6,501 bases of DNA from Candidatus Nitrosymbiomonas sp. (GCA_020724185.1 DYHL01000140.1:1-6501), one strand, 5' to 3'. Numbered from the stretch's first letter, positions 1 to 6,499 are shown. A program made the numbers and translations. Notes: generated by a model not told the origin, from the sequence alone.

Positions 1-412
1 CCTCGGCGGTGGTCAGGGCGCTGCGGGCCACGAGCGGGTCCGAGGCGTCCACGATGACCAACACCTGCGCGGTAATCCCACGGCGGGTGCGATCGGCGAA
101 GTCGGGGGGAATCAAGATGGCGACGCGGGCCTTCCCCTGCTGCACCCGGCTCTCGGCCGCGGCCAGGCTGTCGTCCCGGTAGCGTACAAGGAAATATCGG
201 CTGGCCTCGAACCGCTCCACCAACGCGCGGCTCTCCTGGGTCCTGGAGTGGTCCACCACCACGGTCGGGAGGTGCTCGACGTCGGTGGCGATCGCGTAGC
301 CAAACAGCAGCAACTGGACCACGGGCATCAGGAGCGCCATCGCCAGCGTGCGCGGGTCGCGCACGAGCTGGATGAACTCCTTGATGATGATGGCGCCGAG
401 GCGCCTACCCAT
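1..412 (-). CDS. ABC-2 type transporter permease (YbhS/YhhJ family), N-terminal part; runs off the left edge
   Basis: Inner-membrane permease of the exporter; the first 137 residues lie in the window and the C-terminal part, with the main membrane bundle, is outside. My translation from the ATG at 412 begins MGRRLGAIIIKEFIQLVRDP, the cytoplasmic amphipathic start typical of ABC-2 permeases. One membrane helix follows at about residues 23-42 (LAMALLMPVVQLLLFGYAIA). After it comes the start of the soluble extracytoplasmic domain of the ABC2_membrane_3 type, with a VVVDHS strand at 51-56, SRYF at 71-74 and a VAILIPPDF segment at 97-105. E. coli YbhS, as I recall it, has the same layout. The start is well supported: GGGAGGT at 420-426 lies 7 bases upstream, and the ATG overlaps the end of the ATPase 2 gene by 8 bases (ATGGGTAG), implying translational coupling. 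The frame is open to the window edge. Family call is firm; substrate is unknown. Confidence 0.93.
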   Translation of the reverse strand, partial: MGRRLGAIIIKEFIQLVRDPRTLAMALLMPVVQLLLFGYAIATDVEHLPTVVVDHSRTQESRALVERFEASRYFLVRYRDDSLAAAESRVQQGKARVAILIPPDFADRTRRGITAQVLVIVDASDPLVARSALTTAE

Positions 413-1376
413 CTGGCCCACCTCCCGGGATATCGCCGGTCAGGGTCACGAAGATGTCCTCCAGCGTGGGGACAATTGGCGCGATCGAATCCACCCGCAC
501 GCCCGCGGCGGCGAGGTCGCGGGCCAGAGCCGGCACCGCCGTCTCAGCGTCCGCCACCAGGAGGTGGAGCGTCGTGCCATACAGCGCGGCGTCCCGCACG
601 TACGGCAGGGCGCGGGATGCCTCAAGGGCCCGCATCCACTCGGGGGCGGTCACGGCGAGCAGATCGCCCGGCAGGTGAGCGCGCTTGATCTCTTCGGGCG
701 CGCCCTCGGCCACGATCCGGCCGCCATAGATGAACGCAAGGCGGTCGCAGTGCTCGGCCTCGTCCATGTAGTGGGTGGTGACCATCACCGTGGTGCCTTC
801 GTCGGCGAACCGGTAGATCAGGTCCCAGAACTGCCTCCGCGACAGTGGATCCACGCCCGAGGTGGGTTCGTCCAGCAGCAGCAGGTCGGGATGGTGCATG
901 ATCGCGCACCCCAAGGCCAGCCGCTGGCGCCAACCGCCCGAGAGCGTGGCAACCATGTCCCGCTCGCGCCCGGCCAGGCCGGAAGACTCGATCCACCCCC
1001 CCACCTTCTCCTGCCGCGTGCGGGCGTCGAGCCCGTAGACCCTGGCATAGAAATCCAACTGCTCAACGACGGTGAGGTCAGCGTACAGACTGGCCCGCTG
1101 GCTCATGTAGCCGATGCGCGCCTTCAGCGGCTCACGCTGGCTGCGCACGTCGAACCCGAGCACCCGCGCCTCGCCGGCAGTGGCGTCCATGATGCCGCAC
1201 AGCATTCGGATCGTGGTGGTCTTTCCGGCGCCGTTGGGACCCAGGAAACCGAAGACCTCTCCGCGGCGGATATCGAGGTCAATGCCGTCCACTGCGACCA
1301 GGTCGCCGAATCGCTTGGTCAGCCCGCGCGCCACGACCGCAGCCTCCCCAGATGTGGACAGCGCTCCAAGAGCCAT
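405..1376 (-). CDS. ABC transporter ATP-binding protein 2 (YbhF C-half-like, canonical)
   Basis: Cytoplasmic ATPase of 323 residues that should drive the ABC-2 permease encoded next. All ATPase motifs are present: Walker A GPNGAGKTT (46-54), Q-loop Gln93 in GYMSQ, signature LSGGW (145-149) followed by RQR, Walker B LLLLDEP (165-171), and H-loop His202 in TTHYMDEAE. A C-terminal extension after about residue 225 ends with PTLEDIFVTLTG, as in the DrrA/YbhF group of drug-export ATPases. The ATG at 1376 lies one base after the TAA of ATPase 1 and has no good ribosome binding site, so coupling to the upstream gene is likely. A GTG at 1334 (residue 15) has GGGGAGG 8 bases upstream (1343-1349), but starting there would remove the first strand (AAVVARGLTKRFG), so I kept the ATG. 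It is a tandem paralogue of ATPase 1. Confidence 0.96.
   Translation of the reverse strand: MALGALSTSGEAAVVARGLTKRFGDLVAVDGIDLDIRRGEVFGFLGPNGAGKTTTIRMLCGIMDATAGEARVLGFDVRSQREPLKARIGYMSQRASLYADLTVVEQLDFYARVYGLDARTRQEKVGGWIESSGLAGRERDMVATLSGGWRQRLALGCAIMHHPDLLLLDEPTSGVDPLSRRQFWDLIYRFADEGTTVMVTTHYMDEAEHCDRLAFIYGGRIVAEGAPEEIKRAHLPGDLLAVTAPEWMRALEASRALPYVRDAALYGTTLHLLVADAETAVPALARDLAAAGVRVDSIAPIVPTLEDIFVTLTGDIPGGGPDG
420..426 (-). promoter_or_regulatory. Ribosome binding site of the permease gene
   Basis: GGGAGGT followed by 7 bases (GGGCCAG) and the ATG at 412. It is inside the 3' end of the ATPase 2 gene. It supports an 8-base overlap start for the truncated permease. Confidence 0.85.
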
Positions 1377-1377
1377 C

Positions 1378-2316
1378 TTACCGGGCCGCCTGACCCATCA
1401 ACGCGATGAACACATCCTCCAGGGAGGCGGGGGCCACGCGCAGCGACCGCACCGGGATGCCCGCCCGCTCGAGCGCGGCGCGCACCTGGGGCTCGGCCGA
1501 GGCGGCATCCGGCACGGTGAGGTGCAGCGTGTCTCCGAAGATGCTACCGGTACGCACTACCTCGAGGCCGCGCGCGACTGCCAGCGCGCGCCTGCGCGGC
1601 TCGGCCACGATCTCCAGCACCTCGCCCTGCATCTGCACCTTCATGCCCGCGGGCGGCGCCACGGACAACAGTCGCCCCCCGAACATGAATCCAATGCGCG
1701 TGCAGCGATCGGCCTCATCCATGTAGGGCGTCGCCACCAGCACCGTGGTGCCCTGGCGGTTGAGGTCGTAGAGTATGCTCCAGAACTCGCGGCGCGAGAC
1801 CGGGTCCACACCGGTCGTCGGCTCGTCGAGCAGCAGCAGGCGGGGCTCGTGGATCAACGTGCAGGCCAGCGCCAGCTTCTGGCGCATGCCGCCTGAGAGG
1901 TGCTCCGCCAGTGAGCGCTCGAACGGCCCGAGCCGGCTGAACGCCAGGAGCCGCTCGGTGCGCGACGCCATCTCGCCGCCGGGCACCTGGTAGATCTCGG
2001 CGAAGAAATGCAGGTTCTCGCGTACCGTCAGGTCTCTGTACAGCGAGAACGACTGGGGCATGTAACCGATCTGCCGGCGAAGCAGTTCGGGCTGTGCATG
2101 GACGTCGGCGCCCGCGACCGTGGCGCGGCCCCCCGAGGGGTTGAGGATCCCGGCCAGCATGCGCAGCAGGGTGGTCTTGCCGGCGCCGTCAGGGCCGATG
2201 AGGCCAAAGACCTCTCTCTGCGCAACGCTGAGGGTAACACGGTCAACGGCCTTTACCGGACCGAACGACCGGCTCAGGTCTTGGATAACGACAGCCGGCT
2301 CAGGTGGCGCGCGCAT
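1378..2316 (-). CDS. ABC transporter ATP-binding protein 1 (YbhF N-half-like, lacks H-loop histidine)
   Basis: Cytoplasmic ATPase of 312 residues, presumed partner of ATPase 2 in a heterodimer. Motifs: Walker A GPDGAGKTT (41-49), Q-loop Gln88 in GYMPQ, signature LSGGMRQ (140-146), Walker B LLLLDEP (160-166), D-loop region TTGVDP. At the H-loop, where ATPase 2 has TTHYMDEAE, this protein has ATPYMDEAD: the switch histidine is Pro197 (codon CCC at 1726-1728). As I recall, the N-terminal half of E. coli YbhF likewise has the D-for-N Walker A and no H-loop histidine. The C-terminal part ends in ASLEDVFIALMG. The ATG at 2316 is the earliest possible start because an in-frame TGA stands two codons before it. 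Its ribosome binding site is poor (TGAGG only one base away). It follows the membrane-fusion gene by 31 bases and is one base from ATPase 2. The role is inferred from family and position. Confidence 0.96.
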   Translation of the reverse strand: MRAPPEPAVVIQDLSRSFGPVKAVDRVTLSVAQREVFGLIGPDGAGKTTLLRMLAGILNPSGGRATVAGADVHAQPELLRRQIGYMPQSFSLYRDLTVRENLHFFAEIYQVPGGEMASRTERLLAFSRLGPFERSLAEHLSGGMRQKLALACTLIHEPRLLLLDEPTTGVDPVSRREFWSILYDLNRQGTTVLVATPYMDEADRCTRIGFMFGGRLLSVAPPAGMKVQMQGEVLEIVAEPRRRALAVARGLEVVRTGSIFGDTLHLTVPDAASAEPQVRAALERAGIPVRSLRVAPASLEDVFIALMGQAAR

Positions 2317-2347
2317 GCCTCAGATTGGGGTCAGCCGCGTGGGTCTG

Positions 2348-3670
2348 TCACGGCCTGCGCGCGCCCACATGTATCCTCGCGTCGGCCGGCATGCCGGGCT
2401 TGAGCAGGCCCTCGGGGTTCCCCAGCGTCAGGCGCACCGCGAAGACCAGTTTGGCGCGCTCCTGGTGGGTCGCCACATTGCGGGGCGTGAACTCGGCCTG
2501 GCTTGCGATCTCGGAAACCCGGCCGGGGAATGCCCGCCCGGGAAAGGCGTCTACGAACACCTCTCCACTCTGCCCCACGCGCAGCCTGCCCAGACGGGCC
2601 TCGGGAACATAGACGCGTAGCCACACGGTGCGCAGATCGGCCACGGTGAGGATCGGCACGCCGGCTCCGACGATCTCGCCTGGCTCGACGCTGCGGGAGA
2701 GCACCACGCCTCCAATCGGGGAGGTCAGGATCAAGTTGGACTGCACGGCCTGTGAGTGGCGCAGCGAGGCCTCGGCCTGCGCCACCGCGGCGCGGGCGAC
2801 CGCGGTTTCCGCTTCGCGCTGCGCGACCAGGTCCTTCGCCGTCTTAGCGCCGGCAGAGGCCGCCTGAGCCTGGGCCTGTTGGGCCTGGGCCACGGCCACG
2901 TCCTGCTTGCGAATAGCGATCTGCCGGGCTCCGGCCTGCGCCAGCTCCAGCGCCGCGCGCGCCTGCTCGACCTGCCGGCGCGCGACCACCTCCTGGGCCG
3001 CGGATGCGGCCTCCTGTGCTGCCAGCACGTCTAATGCGGCCCGCGCGGCATCCACTGCTTGGGCGGCCACCGCGCCCTCCCGGAACAACGCCGCAGCGCG
3101 CGTGAGGTCCGCCTCGGCCTTCTTGAGGTTCGCCCTCACCGCCGCACGACCGGCCGTGGCCGCCTCCAGCGACGCCTCGGCCTGCGAAACCGCTGCCTGG
3201 GCCTGGGCGATCTGCTGCTCAAACTGCGCCTGCTGGAGTTCCACGGCCTCCCTGGCTTGTGGAACACGGGCCCGCGCTGCGCTCTCCGCTGCCTCGGCCT
3301 GGCCAATGGTGGCAGGGGACTGCTGGCGTTGCGCGCGCAGCGCTACCTCGGCCTGTGCGAAGCGCGCCCGGGCCGCGGACAGGGCTGCCTCAGCCTGGGC
3401 GACCTGAGCATCCACCTCCTGCCGGTCGAAGCGAACCAGCACAGCCCCGGCTGTCACCGCATCGCCGGAACCAACCAGCACCTCCAAGACGCGCCCCGGG
3501 GTCTTGGACGCGATGCGCACCTGCGTGGCCTCTATGGTGCCGGAGCCCTCGAGGATCGTGCCGTTGACCACGGCGCGGCCTGCCATGTAGTGAACCGCGC
3601 CGTAGGCCGCCAGCGCGGCCACAAGGATGATGGGTACGAGGGGTACGCGCCGGCCCCGGATCGTTACCAT
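2348..3670 (-). CDS. HlyD/YbhG-type membrane-fusion (periplasmic adaptor) protein with very long coiled-coil hairpin
   Basis: Periplasmic adaptor linking the inner-membrane ABC complex to the TolC-like channel; 440 residues from the ATG at 3670. Order: short basic cytoplasmic end (VTIRGRR), one membrane anchor at about 9-30, a first lipoyl half near 43-83 (GSGTIEATQVRIASKTPGRV, then VLVGSGDAV), an Ala/Gln/Glu-rich coiled-coil hairpin at about 84-310, the second lipoyl half (LTSPIGGVV, 315-323), and the beta-barrel and membrane-proximal domains to the end (LKPGMPADARIHV). The usual adaptors YbhG/YhiI are about 330-355 residues; the surplus is in the hairpin. At its likely tip Arg191, Leu195 and Ala202 match the spacing of the Arg-Leu-Ser motif of TolC-docking adaptors, with Ala for Ser. 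A TTG at 3676 is an alternative start: AGGGGGT at 3680-3686 lies 3 bases before the TTG and 9 before the ATG. Gene lies 14 bases after the channel gene. Confidence 0.95.
   Translation of the reverse strand: MVTIRGRRVPLVPIILVAALAAYGAVHYMAGRAVVNGTILEGSGTIEATQVRIASKTPGRVLEVLVGSGDAVTAGAVLVRFDRQEVDAQVAQAEAALSAARARFAQAEVALRAQRQQSPATIGQAEAAESAARARVPQAREAVELQQAQFEQQIAQAQAAVSQAEASLEAATAGRAAVRANLKKAEADLTRAAALFREGAVAAQAVDAARAALDVLAAQEAASAAQEVVARRQVEQARAALELAQAGARQIAIRKQDVAVAQAQQAQAQAASAGAKTAKDLVAQREAETAVARAAVAQAEASLRHSQAVQSNLILTSPIGGVVLSRSVEPGEIVGAGVPILTVADLRTVWLRVYVPEARLGRLRVGQSGEVFVDAFPGRAFPGRVSEIASQAEFTPRNVATHQERAKLVFAVRLTLGNPEGLLKPGMPADARIHVGARRP
2769..3397 (-). repeat. Degenerate intragenic repeat coding for QAEA units in the adaptor hairpin
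   Basis: On the plus strand the 11-mer gcctcggcctg occurs exactly at 2769, 3174 and 3291. One-base variants occur at 3111, 3345 and 3387. Read on the minus strand in frame, the word codes for Gln-Ala-Glu-Ala. The copies are unevenly spaced and lie within the coiled-coil region of the membrane-fusion protein. They probably reflect its repetitive heptad-like composition rather than a mobile or regulatory repeat. Confidence 0.6.
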
Positions 3671-3679
3671 CCCCAAGCG

Positions 3680-3686
3680 ACCCCCT
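3680..3686 (-). promoter_or_regulatory. Ribosome binding site of the membrane-fusion protein gene
   Basis: AGGGGGT overlaps the TAG stop of the channel gene. It stands 3 bases before a TTG (3676) and 9 bases before an in-frame ATG (3670). The ATG spacing is more usual, so I prefer it, but the TTG start (two extra residues) cannot be excluded. Confidence 0.6.
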
Positions 3687-5037
3687 ACTCCACCGCGCCC
3701 CCGACCGCGCGCTCGAGCTGCGCGCGCGCCAGGTTCACGTTGAAGAGCGCCTGGATCCGATTGCCCTCGGCCTGCGACAGCGAGGCCTGCGCCGTCACCA
3801 CCTCTAGGTTGGTGGAGACGCCGGCCGCGAAGCGGACGTTGGCGATGCGCAGCCCTTCCTGGGCCAGCTCGACCGCCTTGTCGGCGGCGGCCATCTCCTC
3901 GGCGGCAGAGGAGAGGTTGAGCAGCGCGCGCCGGACTTCCATTTCGATCCCCTGCCGGAGTTGCGCCTCTGCCTCACGAAGCTGCTCGACCCTAGCCTCG
4001 GCCTCGCGGACGCGCTGGGCGGTCAGGCCGCCATCAAACAGCGACAGCGTGGCCGAAATGGTAACAGTCCAGCCGGTTGTCGTTACCGACGATCCACCGG
4101 GGTTTCCGTAGCTCGGGCCGCCGGAGAGCGCCACCATCGGGCGCGAGCCCGCGCGCGCGATCTCGATCGCGGCCAGTGCCATATCAATGCGGGCGCGGTG
4201 CTCGATCAGCTCGGGCCGTCCATCGAGTGCGCGGCGCACCAGCGCCGCGGAGTCGCCGCGGATCGGAACGACGGTCATCGTCTCGCGCGGTTGCAGTACC
4301 GTATCCAGCGGCAGGACCATCAGCCCGTTCAGACCGTGCTGCGCCAGCGCCAGGGAGTTGCGGGCGCGAATCTGTCCCTGCCTGGCGTTCGCCAGGCTCA
4401 CCTCTGCCTGCACCTCGTCGAAGCGGGGCGAGACGCCCGCGGCCACGCGCGCGCGGGCTACGCGCAGGTTCTCATCGGCGGCGGTCACCGCGCGCGCAGC
4501 CACCTCAACGCCGGCCTGGGCCAGCAGCACTTGAAAGTACGCCTGCTTGACGTCGAGTATCAGCTGTTGTTTGGTGCGTTCCAGCGCCGCCTCCGCACCG
4601 CGCAGGTTCGCCTGCGCGAGGCCGATCTGGGACTCAATCCGGCCCCCAGTGTGCAGCGGGATCTGGTAGGTGATCGCCGCGGAGTAGATGTTCGGGTCAG
4701 GGGCCGGAAGCGTGATGACTATGGGGTAGGTGATTCCGGGAATCGTCCCGGGCGGGATGACCATTGAACTGCCTGCCCGCTCGTTCACGCGCGTGTACGA
4801 GGCGGACAGCGTGACCTGGCCCGACTTGGCTGCCTCGGCCTGCGCGAGCTGCGCCCGGGCGATCTTCACCTCGACCGCGGCGACCCGCAGTCCATGGTTC
4901 TTCTGCGCGGCCAGCGTGAGCGCCTCGACCAGCGTCACCGGCCTGGGCGCCTGCGCGGCCGCTGGGGAGGCAAGGGTCGCGAGCACCACAACGGTCACTG
5001 CGATTGCGCCGAGTTGCCAGCGTGTGGTTGATCTCAT
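3685..5037 (-). CDS. TolC-family outer-membrane efflux channel
   Basis: Outer-membrane and periplasmic tunnel protein of 450 residues, expected to trimerise and dock with the adaptor encoded next. The N-terminus is a signal peptide: basic MRSTTR, hydrophobic core at about 10-24, and cleavage probably after SPAAA (residue 28). Two OEP repeats follow, with duplicated helix ends: AAGVSPRFDEVQAEVSLANA (199-218) and AAGVSTNLEVVTAQASLSQA (405-424). Beta-barrel strands are seen near 104-130 and 322-334 (SATLSLFDGG), each leading into a long helix. A Pro/Gly-rich stretch at 88-117 is probably an exposed loop. Length suits the family. I chose the ATG at 5037: it overlaps the stop of the preceding gene as ATGA, has GGAGG 5 bases upstream, and gives a clean signal peptide. 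The GTG at 5100 would add 21 residues ahead of that signal. Export substrate is unknown. Confidence 0.95.
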   Translation of the reverse strand: MRSTTRWQLGAIAVTVVVLATLASPAAAQAPRPVTLVEALTLAAQKNHGLRVAAVEVKIARAQLAQAEAAKSGQVTLSASYTRVNERAGSSMVIPPGTIPGITYPIVITLPAPDPNIYSAAITYQIPLHTGGRIESQIGLAQANLRGAEAALERTKQQLILDVKQAYFQVLLAQAGVEVAARAVTAADENLRVARARVAAGVSPRFDEVQAEVSLANARQGQIRARNSLALAQHGLNGLMVLPLDTVLQPRETMTVVPIRGDSAALVRRALDGRPELIEHRARIDMALAAIEIARAGSRPMVALSGGPSYGNPGGSSVTTTGWTVTISATLSLFDGGLTAQRVREAEARVEQLREAEAQLRQGIEMEVRRALLNLSSAAEEMAAADKAVELAQEGLRIANVRFAAGVSTNLEVVTAQASLSQAEGNRIQALFNVNLARAQLERAVGGAVE

Positions 5038-5696
5038 CGTATCCTCCACCTGATCAGAGCAGGGTCGTGGGCCAGCGTCCACACCTCGTTGGAGCGCCAC
5101 GGCGAGAACGCCCCAGGATGCACGATCACCTTCCTGTCAGTCCAGTCAACTTCCTCCCGTGCGCGCGGATTCCCGTCAGCCCGATAATGCCACTTCACGT
5201 CCTGCGTGACAAACCACAGGTAGTTCAGGTAGGTCGAGGCCACGATTTCGGTGATCTCGCCTGCGCCAGCATCGAAGAACCCAACCGGGGAATCGCCCCT
5301 GGCGCCCTGGCGGTCGAGCAACAGCACGTATTGGTTGCCGCAGCCGTCGCTGCCTATCTCGACCCAGCCTTCTAACCAGCAGTCGGGCCCCCAGTGGGCC
5401 CGGGCCTGCCGGGTGGCCTGGACCATGTCGAGGGCCGACTGTATCGGTGGGACGCCCAGCACGGGCTCGCTCACGATGAACCCGCCGTTGAAGACCAACA
5501 GGGCTGCCAGCAACGAGGGCGGGAACCGGACTCCCATCTCGGTTTGGGCCCGGGCGATCGCGCGCATGCCTGCCGGCGGGTTGAGCCGGACCACATCGGG
5601 ATCGAAGAACGAAAGCTCCTCCTTGACTTCCTCCAGCGTCACCGCGCTGCTCCCCGCGGCCCGGTATGCCAATCCTCCTACAATGCCTCGATCCAC
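5034..5696 (-). CDS. SMI1/KNR4 (SUKH superfamily) domain protein
   Basis: Probably cytoplasmic (no signal or membrane segment seen); up to 220 residues. It carries a SMI1/KNR4-like fold: helix RAQTEMGVRFPPSLLAALLV (49-68) ending in FNGG, a middle segment with EGWVEIGSDGCGNQYVLLL (109-127), and VGFFDAGAGEITEIVASTYL (138-157). SUKH proteins are known as immunity proteins in bacterial toxin systems and as scaffold-type proteins elsewhere; which applies here cannot be told. About 55 charged, Trp-rich residues (165-220) follow the domain. The start is uncertain. The GTG at 5696 overlaps purR by 19 bases without a good ribosome binding site; a GTG at 5642 has GGGGAG 7 bases upstream and gives 202 residues starting just before the conserved part. 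The stop overlaps the channel gene's start (ATGA), so the two are probably translated together. No toxin gene is adjacent in this window. Confidence 0.85.
   Translation of the reverse strand: MDRGIVGGLAYRAAGSSAVTLEEVKEELSFFDPDVVRLNPPAGMRAIARAQTEMGVRFPPSLLAALLVFNGGFIVSEPVLGVPPIQSALDMVQATRQARAHWGPDCWLEGWVEIGSDGCGNQYVLLLDRQGARGDSPVGFFDAGAGEITEIVASTYLNYLWFVTQDVKWHYRADGNPRAREEVDWTDRKVIVHPGAFSPWRSNEVWTLAHDPALIRWRIR
5043..5047 (-). promoter_or_regulatory. Ribosome binding site of the TolC-family gene
   Basis: GGAGG followed by ATACG and then the ATG at 5037, a 5-base spacing. It lies inside the last codons of the SUKH-domain gene. It decides the start of the channel gene in favour of the ATG at 5037 over the upstream GTG at 5100. 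Confidence 0.85.
5671..5680 (-). promoter_or_regulatory. Strong Shine-Dalgarno-like sequence at the purR stop codon
   Basis: TAGGAGGATT contains the purR stop TAG and a near-perfect AGGAGG core. No well-spaced ATG, GTG or TTG in the SUKH frame follows: an in-frame TTG at 5672 is only a base away, and the GTG at 5642 is about 31 bases away. It may help ribosomes reload for the SUKH gene, but its exact target is unclear. Confidence 0.4.
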
Positions 5697-6499
5697 CGGC
5701 TGGGGCCAACGAGGGCCTCACCACTTGCCCCCACGCCGCGATACGTAATCAGGGCAAGGTAGCGATCGAGCATCTTGTCGGCAGGCCGCTCCGTTTCAAC
5801 AAATACCCCAATGCCCACAACTTCAGCCTGGAACTCGCGCATCAGATCGTGCACGCCACGGGCGGTGCCTCCCCCGCGCAGGAAGTCGTCAATGAACAGC
5901 ACGCGCGCGCGGGAAGGGATGGCCCTAAGCGGCAGCGTCATCGCCTGCACGATCTGGGACGATCCCGACAGGTAGTTGACGCTGACCGAGGGGCCGTCGG
6001 TGATCTTGCCTTCCCTGCGGATCGTCACCATCGGCACGTTGAACGCGCGGGCGGTCATGAGCGCCAGCGGGATGCCCTTGACCTCCATCGTCAGCACGCA
6101 GTCGGGACGCGCGTCCCAGAACAGGGTTGCGAACACCTCGCCCAGCTCCGCGGCCACTTGGGGCGTGGAGATGAGATCCGTCATCTGCAGAAATCCGCCT
6201 GGGAGCACCCGCCCCGGTTCCCTGAGCCGTGCGCAGAGGCCCTCGACCAGGCGCCGGGTCTGCGAGGGGGTGCGGTGCGGCTGGAAGCGGACCCCACCAG
6301 AGGCGCCGGGGGAGGTGACGATGCGGCCCAGACCGAACCGCTCGCACGCGGCCCTCAGCAGGGCAAGGTCCTCGCTGATCGTGGACTTGGCGGCGCCCAG
6401 CAGATCAGCGAAGTCGGCCAGCGAGTGCAGCCGGTCCGGGGCCTGCATGAGCAGGTGGGCGAGCACAACCATGCGCTCGCCGCGGCGAAGGCGCGGCAT
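5678..6499 (-). CDS. purR: Pur operon repressor PurR (Bacillus type)
   Basis: DNA-binding repressor of purine synthesis and transport genes, relieved by PRPP in B. subtilis; 273 residues against 285 there. An N-terminal winged helix occupies about 1-75 (RRGERMVVLAHLL, then KSTISEDLALL at 38-48 and PGASGGVRF at 64-72). A type I phosphoribosyltransferase-like domain follows, with PGGFLQMTDLI (100-110), KGIPLAL, the VNYLSGSSQIVQAMTL segment (174-189), and the PRPP-binding loop VLFIDDFLRGGGTARG (200-215) with acidic Asp204-Asp205. These match the B. subtilis protein closely and in order. The ATG at 6499 aligns with the known N-terminus, so the gene is probably complete, though only two bases before it are visible and its promoter and ribosome binding site lie outside. 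The C-terminus is shorter than in B. subtilis. The stop TAG sits inside TAGGAGGATT. It is followed directly by the SUKH gene, not by the yabJ-spoVG pair found after purR in Bacillus. Confidence 0.95.
   Translation of the reverse strand: MPRLRRGERMVVLAHLLMQAPDRLHSLADFADLLGAAKSTISEDLALLRAACERFGLGRIVTSPGASGGVRFQPHRTPSQTRRLVEGLCARLREPGRVLPGGFLQMTDLISTPQVAAELGEVFATLFWDARPDCVLTMEVKGIPLALMTARAFNVPMVTIRREGKITDGPSVSVNYLSGSSQIVQAMTLPLRAIPSRARVLFIDDFLRGGGTARGVHDLMREFQAEVVGIGVFVETERPADKMLDRYLALITYRGVGASGEALVGPSRWIEAL

Noticed and set aside
348..1409. Long open frame on the plus strand (about 353 codons) opposite the ATPase 2 gene
   Set aside because: It lies antisense to a gene with full ABC ATPase motifs. 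Its translation is Arg/Gly/His-rich with no recognisable domain, as expected of an antisense frame in GC-rich DNA.
1114..1896. Plus-strand open frame opposite the two ATPase genes
   Set aside because: It spans the junction of two well-supported minus-strand genes. Its low-complexity Arg/His/Ser composition and lack of motifs mark it as a shadow.
2317..2347. Possible terminator or promoter in the 31-base gap between the adaptor and ATPase 1 genes
   Set aside because: Only a weak 4-base CAGA/TCTG pairing and no T-run are present. It is too short for a promoter with its own leader.
3059..4767. Several plus-strand open frames opposite the adaptor and channel genes
   Set aside because: Their Leu/Arg/Gly-rich translations mirror the Ala/Gln-rich coding strand, and no domain or convincing start is visible.
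5176..5724. Alternative minus-strand frame overlapping the SUKH gene (182 codons)
   Set aside because: It is a +1 shadow; the SUKH frame carries the conserved motifs and the ATGA link to the next gene.
5925..6347. Alternative minus-strand frame inside purR (140 codons)
   Set aside because: It overlaps the clearly conserved PurR frame and has Arg/Pro/Gly-rich composition without motifs.
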